NCBI GenBank assembly: GCA_030159075.1
Contig: BROG01000006.1
Span: 1,258,001-1,322,000 of the forward strand
Reading direction: 5' to 3'
From: Atrina japonica
Lineage: Eukaryota; Mollusca; Bivalvia; Pterioida; Pinnidae
DNA length: 64,000 nucleotides
Shown here: piece by piece, positions 60,004-64,000 of the stretch
Layout of the letters: the number at the start of each line of letters is the position of its first letter
Numbering within the stretch: the stretch's first letter is position 1
The notes under the pieces: generated by a model
The model's input: the letters and a program-made list of their open reading frames with translations, nothing else
Database searches by the model: none
What the model was told of the DNA's origin: nothing
Made by a program: the position numbers and the translations under genes

Positions 60004-61150
60004 TTCTCTGCCTGATACATTTCAGTAATTTGGCGTTCAACTAAATAACCCACTGTGGTATGTTTTAAGAGTCTCTTGGGTTTCTTTATACAAAATAAAT
60101 CTAATGTGCTAAAAAGTAAAAATATTTCCATTTACTTTACATATGTTGCAAAGGTAAATATGAAAACAGGAAGAACATATGAGGAACAAAATCAAGAAGG
60201 TGCAAATAAATGCATGATCATAACGGTAATCTGGACCAACTCGGAAATTTACCTATTGTGATATGAACACATTTTTAGACATTTTAGAATCATCAATATG
60301 AACTCCATAAATTTCAAGTTTTAGATATAAATTTTTATGCTGAATTTTGAAATAGGAAAATACTTCACAATTACATACATGTATCTTATTTCTTATTTGA
60401 TTACTTAAAGCTTAATGTACGTTTATTGACTTTACTGTTTGTTAGAACAGGCCAATGTCACTTACACTGAACAGTATGTCTTTATCCAAGGTTTCTACTA
60501 ATTGACCTATCGTCTACTTTCCTTTTAAGAAATCTTACATTCCTTTTATGTTTATTCTTCAGATTAAAAGTGATTGTTTAATGTAAATCATACTCTACAT
60601 GTAAAAGACATCTTAATTGATCATTACGTTTTATATATTTTTGTACAACTTTTGTTAGTCCGTTGGAGTCAGACTTTCAGACTGACAAGATCCAGCTAAT
60701 GCGAAATCCATTGTTGTAATTACGTCTTAAGGAGTTCTATTGCACTCAGTACTAAGTGCAAGGAGTGAGACTACATACAGTCTCGACTTGTGTCCAGTGT
60801 ATACAGTTGCAGCCAGACGCAACTCGATATAGAGGGAGTTACTGTGACAGGTGCACAGTCACACATCACATACATACTAACAGTACGGCAACTTTACATT
60901 ATCACCGCCACATTCCCCCTGGTGATAGTTCACTGAATCCGGATAATGAACATGTACATGATTACTAATTATAGAGCCTCTATACTTTCAAAATGTATAT
61001 AATGGGTCACAACAATAAACATTTAATGAGCATTATGTCTGCACTAAAATAAAAATTCTCAACAACCGAATTTCTTGCTGAACATGATGTGTACGATATG
61101 TTCACTGTCAATATAGAACTAAAAGTCAAAAGTTTCCAATATTTAACCAG
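60004..61150. other. No gene; GC-richer patch at 60.73-60.93 kb
   Basis: 60730-60930 is less AT-rich than its surroundings and non-repetitive, with TGACAG/GTGCAC as a possible donor on the plus strand. It could be an untranslated exon; nothing confirms it. Confidence 0.3.
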
Positions 61151-61154
61151 TAAA

Positions 61155-61297
61155 ATGAACAGCTTCAGACATTCCGCTAATCTAATATAGAAACAGCAGT
61201 CTCTGATCAAATCAGTACACAGGACCCATTGATCTGGATTTAGTGTGTGCGACACATTTTTCAGTGATTTATACGCAATGTTCAAAATGTCAGTCAT
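61155..61297 (-). CDS. Exon-like open frame of unknown function
   Basis: A minus-strand frame opens at an ATG following a T-rich stretch and an AATAAAAG acceptor-like end. It begins MTDILNIAYKSLKNVSHTLN and continues through PDQWVLCTDLIRDCCFYIR and LAECLKLF with balanced, protein-like composition. The frame stays open to 61007 for 96 codons, but composition becomes less coding-like after about 61155, where CTG/GTTAAAT could be a weak donor. No homologue recognised. Frames of this length are expected by chance in 64 kb of AT-rich DNA, so this is a weak call. Confidence 0.2.
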
Positions 61298-61562
61298 CTT
61301 TTATTGTACTTTATTGGAAATTCAAAGAAATAACAAAGGCAATAGATCAGACATACTAAATGTTGTAGTAATAGATGAAAAAAAAACTTTGTGAAGTTTC
61401 TATAACAATGCTGAAATTTCTCTTCATCAATGATACTACAGTGCCTGATTTTTCTATCTCTCACAAAACATTGACCCAGATTTATCAGAATCTTATGAAA
61501 CCAGGCAAGTGCTTCAAAGAGCAGCTTGTTTCTTATTTCTCTTTCACACATAACCATCCATT

Positions 61563-62765
61563 CGGCATTTCTCTTATCTTACCTGATTTATCTATCTCAC
61601 ACAACCGGCTGTACTTGATTTCTCTATCCCACACAACCAATTGTACTTGATTTCTCTATCCCACACAACCAGTTGTACTTGATTTCTCTATCCCACACAA
61701 CCAGTTATACCTGACGTATCTATCTAACACAACCAGTTGTACTTGATTTCTCTATCTCACACAACCAGTTGTACTTGATTTCTCTATCTCACACAACCAG
61801 TTATACCTGACTTATCTATCTCACACAACCAGTTGTACTTGATTTCTCTATCTCACACAACCAGTTGTACTTGATTTCTCTATCTCACACAACCAGTTAT
61901 ACCTGACTTATCTATCTAACACAACCAGTTGTACTTGATTTCTCTATCTCACACAACCAGTTGTACTTGATTTCTCTATCTCACACAACCAGTTATACCT
62001 GACTTATCTATCTCACACAACCAGTTGTACTTGATTTCTCTATCTCACACAACCAGTTGTACTTGATTTCTCTATCTCACACAACCAGTTATACCTGACT
62101 TATCTATCTCACACAACCAGTTGTATCTGACTTATCTATCTCACACAACCAGTTGTATCTGACTTATCTATCTCACACAACCAGTTGTACTTGATTTCTC
62201 TATCTCACACAACCAGTTATACCTGACTTATCTATCTCACACAACCAGTTGTATCTGACTTATCTATCTAACACAACCAGTTGTACTTGATTTCTCTATC
62301 TCACACAACCAGTTATACCTGACTTATCTATCTAACACAACCAGTTGTACTTGATTTCTCTATCTAACACAACCAGTTATACCTGACTTATCTATCTAAC
62401 ACAACCAGTTGTACTTGATTTCTCTATCTAACACAACCAGTTATACCTGACTTATCTATCTAACACAACCAGTTGTACTTGATTTCTCTATCTCACACAA
62501 CCAGTTGTACTTGATTTCTGTATCCCACACAACTAGTTGTACTTGATTTCTCTATCCCACACAACCAGTTGTACTTGATTTCTCTATCTCACACAACCAG
62601 TTGTATCTGACTTATCTATCTAACACAACCAGTTGTATCTGACTTATCTATCTAACACAACCAGTTGTACTTGATTTTTCTATCCCACACAACCAGTTAT
62701 ACCAGATTTCTCTATCTCACAGAACCAGTTGTACCTGATTTCTCTATCCCACACAACCAGTGGCA
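61563..62765. repeat. 32-bp tandem array with three-unit higher-order repeat
   Basis: About 37 copies of CACAACCAGTTGTACTTG plus ATTTCTCTATCTCA. A second type reads GTTATACCTGACTTATC. In the central part the order is type 1, type 1, type 2, giving a 96-bp period. Diverged units extend left to about 61440. Confidence 0.95.
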
Positions 62766-63339
62766 CCTTAAAAAGATCAAGCAATAAGATTTTGTTTCCC
62801 CTATGCATTTCATTGTATAGCATCCATATTATTATGAACATTTGATTGGAAAACATATAACACCATTTAGGATGAATGATAATCTGCAAATATCCAACTC
62901 TTAAGGTGGGATTTCCCTAATCCCACATGGATACTCATGATGGCTTTTGTATATTATCACACACCCAGTTGTGTCCAGTTTCTCAATCTATAATGCCTCA
63001 TTTTTCCATCTCATATCACCCCTAGTGCCTGATTTCAGTGATGCTTTATTTCTCTAAATCACACCACCTTTAGTGCCAGATTCAATAGTTCCAGATTTCT
63101 GTGTCTCATATTACCTGGTGTGTGATTTCAGGTTATTTATTACCTTAAACAAGTTTGAGTATAAAAAAACCAGGCATTATAAATGATATAACTTCTAGCA
63201 GTCTAAAAATGGGGATACCAGCATACAACCAGAAGCATTTGAAAGTTGGACATTCAATTTTATATTCTAGCGCTTCGTATAAAATTATATTTATATGCTT
63301 GATGAAACATACGTTTTGATATGCACAAGTGAATCAGCC
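62766..63339. other. No gene; a few degenerate array units
   Basis: 62955-63115 carries scattered CACACCCAGTTGTGTCC and GTGCCTGATTTC fragments related to the 32-bp array. Confidence 0.45.
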
Positions 63340-64000
63340 ACTAGAATAGTGTTTTATATGGTCAGACTAATTAGAGTACGCTAGAGTACTCTAGAGTACG
63401 CTAGAGTACTCTACATATTTTCATTGTATTATCAAGTTGTGAGTTAATAAGTTGGTAATACAAGCACAAAATTCATATCCAATGTATTATTTTTGATACA
63501 ATATTATTTAAGTGTAACAATGTAACAGAAAAGATTCCAGTCTTGAGTTGGGATCTACGGCATGGAACCTAGTATGCATTTGTCCCACATAAATTTGTTT
63601 CATTTTTATCTATATCTATTTATTTGATTTGGTTTATGGATTTGATAAAAATTATAAAATTAAATATAGTAAATAAATAAACAGATAACTAAATAAATAA
63701 AGGATCCTGTGGTAGAACCATGTCCATGTCGTAGGATCCAGAAACATCAACACAAATGGATGGCGGAAATTTTTAAGTCGCTATAAAAATAATTATCTAA
63801 TTTTAAATCGTATTAAATCGTTCTAAAATCACTAAAATGAATTTGAAATAGTATAAAAATACAATAAAATGGTAAATTGTTTACTTGATAATGCAGATAT
63901 TTCCTAAAATTTGCAGAGTACTCTAGTGTACTCTAAAGTACTCTAGCGTACTCTAATTAGTCTGACCCATGTTTTATACAACACTCAATAATTTTTCAGG
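63340..64000 (-). mobile_element. tRNA-derived SINE, family A, interrupted and cut by the window end
   Basis: The SINE 3' end (GAATAGTGTTTTATA on the plus strand) is at 63344-63358 and continues CAACACTCAATAATTTTTCAG from 63979 to the window end. The intervening 611 bp are another element plus its target copy. Confidence 0.65.
63359..63969. mobile_element. Mutator-type MITE, 611 bp, 9-bp target duplication
   Basis: The ends TGGTCAGACTAATTAGAG and (reverse complement) TGGGTCAGACTAATTAGAG begin inverted repeats of about 55 bp, built from AGAGTAC(G/T)CT-like subrepeats. TGTTTTATA flanks both sides (63350-63358 and 63970-63978). No coding frame. A 9-bp duplication with long inverted repeats is typical of Mutator-like elements. 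Confidence 0.8.

Overview
This window looks like nuclear DNA of a marine mollusc, most likely a bivalve. It is AT-rich and almost gene-free, with microsatellites, minisatellite arrays and dispersed repeats of the kind I associate with molluscan genomes: tRNA-derived SINEs whose bodies end near GTGTGGCGTTAAAC, a second SINE type with TTTAACGTCC and GGAGACGTCACC, and the GGGGCCATAACTC motif. The taxonomic call is an inference from repeat families and composition. No mitochondrial, bacterial or viral gene was recognised.

Protein-coding content is very small. The best candidates are two minus-strand exons about 23 kb apart (5148-5324 and 28323-28484). They encode clearly related N-terminal peptides with an arginine-rich serine motif at each end, and both stop at a phase-0 splice donor after Pro-Asn-Pro-(Gln/Glu). 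They are either alternative first exons of one gene running off the left edge or first exons of tandem paralogues. A weaker group of exon-like frames lies on the minus strand at 52.27-53.49 kb (membrane-type segments, two good splice acceptors), and a single exon-like frame at 61.15-61.30 kb. I could not assign a function to any of them.

Most of the window is repeats. Main tandem arrays, with unit length: 10.71-14.16 kb (25 bp), 16.39-16.94 (about 155 bp), 17.84-18.17 (41), 21.79-22.43 (33), 23.58-24.35 (33, then about 70), 25.02-26.69 (43), 27.68-28.17 (21), 31.27-32.70 (30), 33.52-34.90 (41), 36.70-37.33 (42), 40.43-40.99 (about 63), 45.96-47.45 (31), 52.50-52.79 (21), 53.87-54.54 (about 20), 57.06-59.13 (46) and 61.56-62.77 (32). 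Long open frames inside these arrays are by-products of unit lengths divisible by three or lacking stops.

Between the arrays are many non-autonomous DNA transposons and SINEs. Several insertions can be reconstructed from the window itself: a 1.5-kb inverted-repeat element with a 5-bp target duplication inside a minisatellite (2605-4099); a Harbinger-type MITE with a TAA duplication inside the 31-bp array (45994-46357); an 83-bp MITE at TTAA whose empty site survives in a neighbouring duplicate (51767-51849 versus 52090-52093); and a 611-bp Mutator-type MITE with a 9-bp duplication inside a SINE (63359-63969). Other stretches (for example 5.3-8.5, 28.5-31.0, 43.6-45.9 and 54.5-56.6 kb) are AT-rich DNA in which I see no gene.
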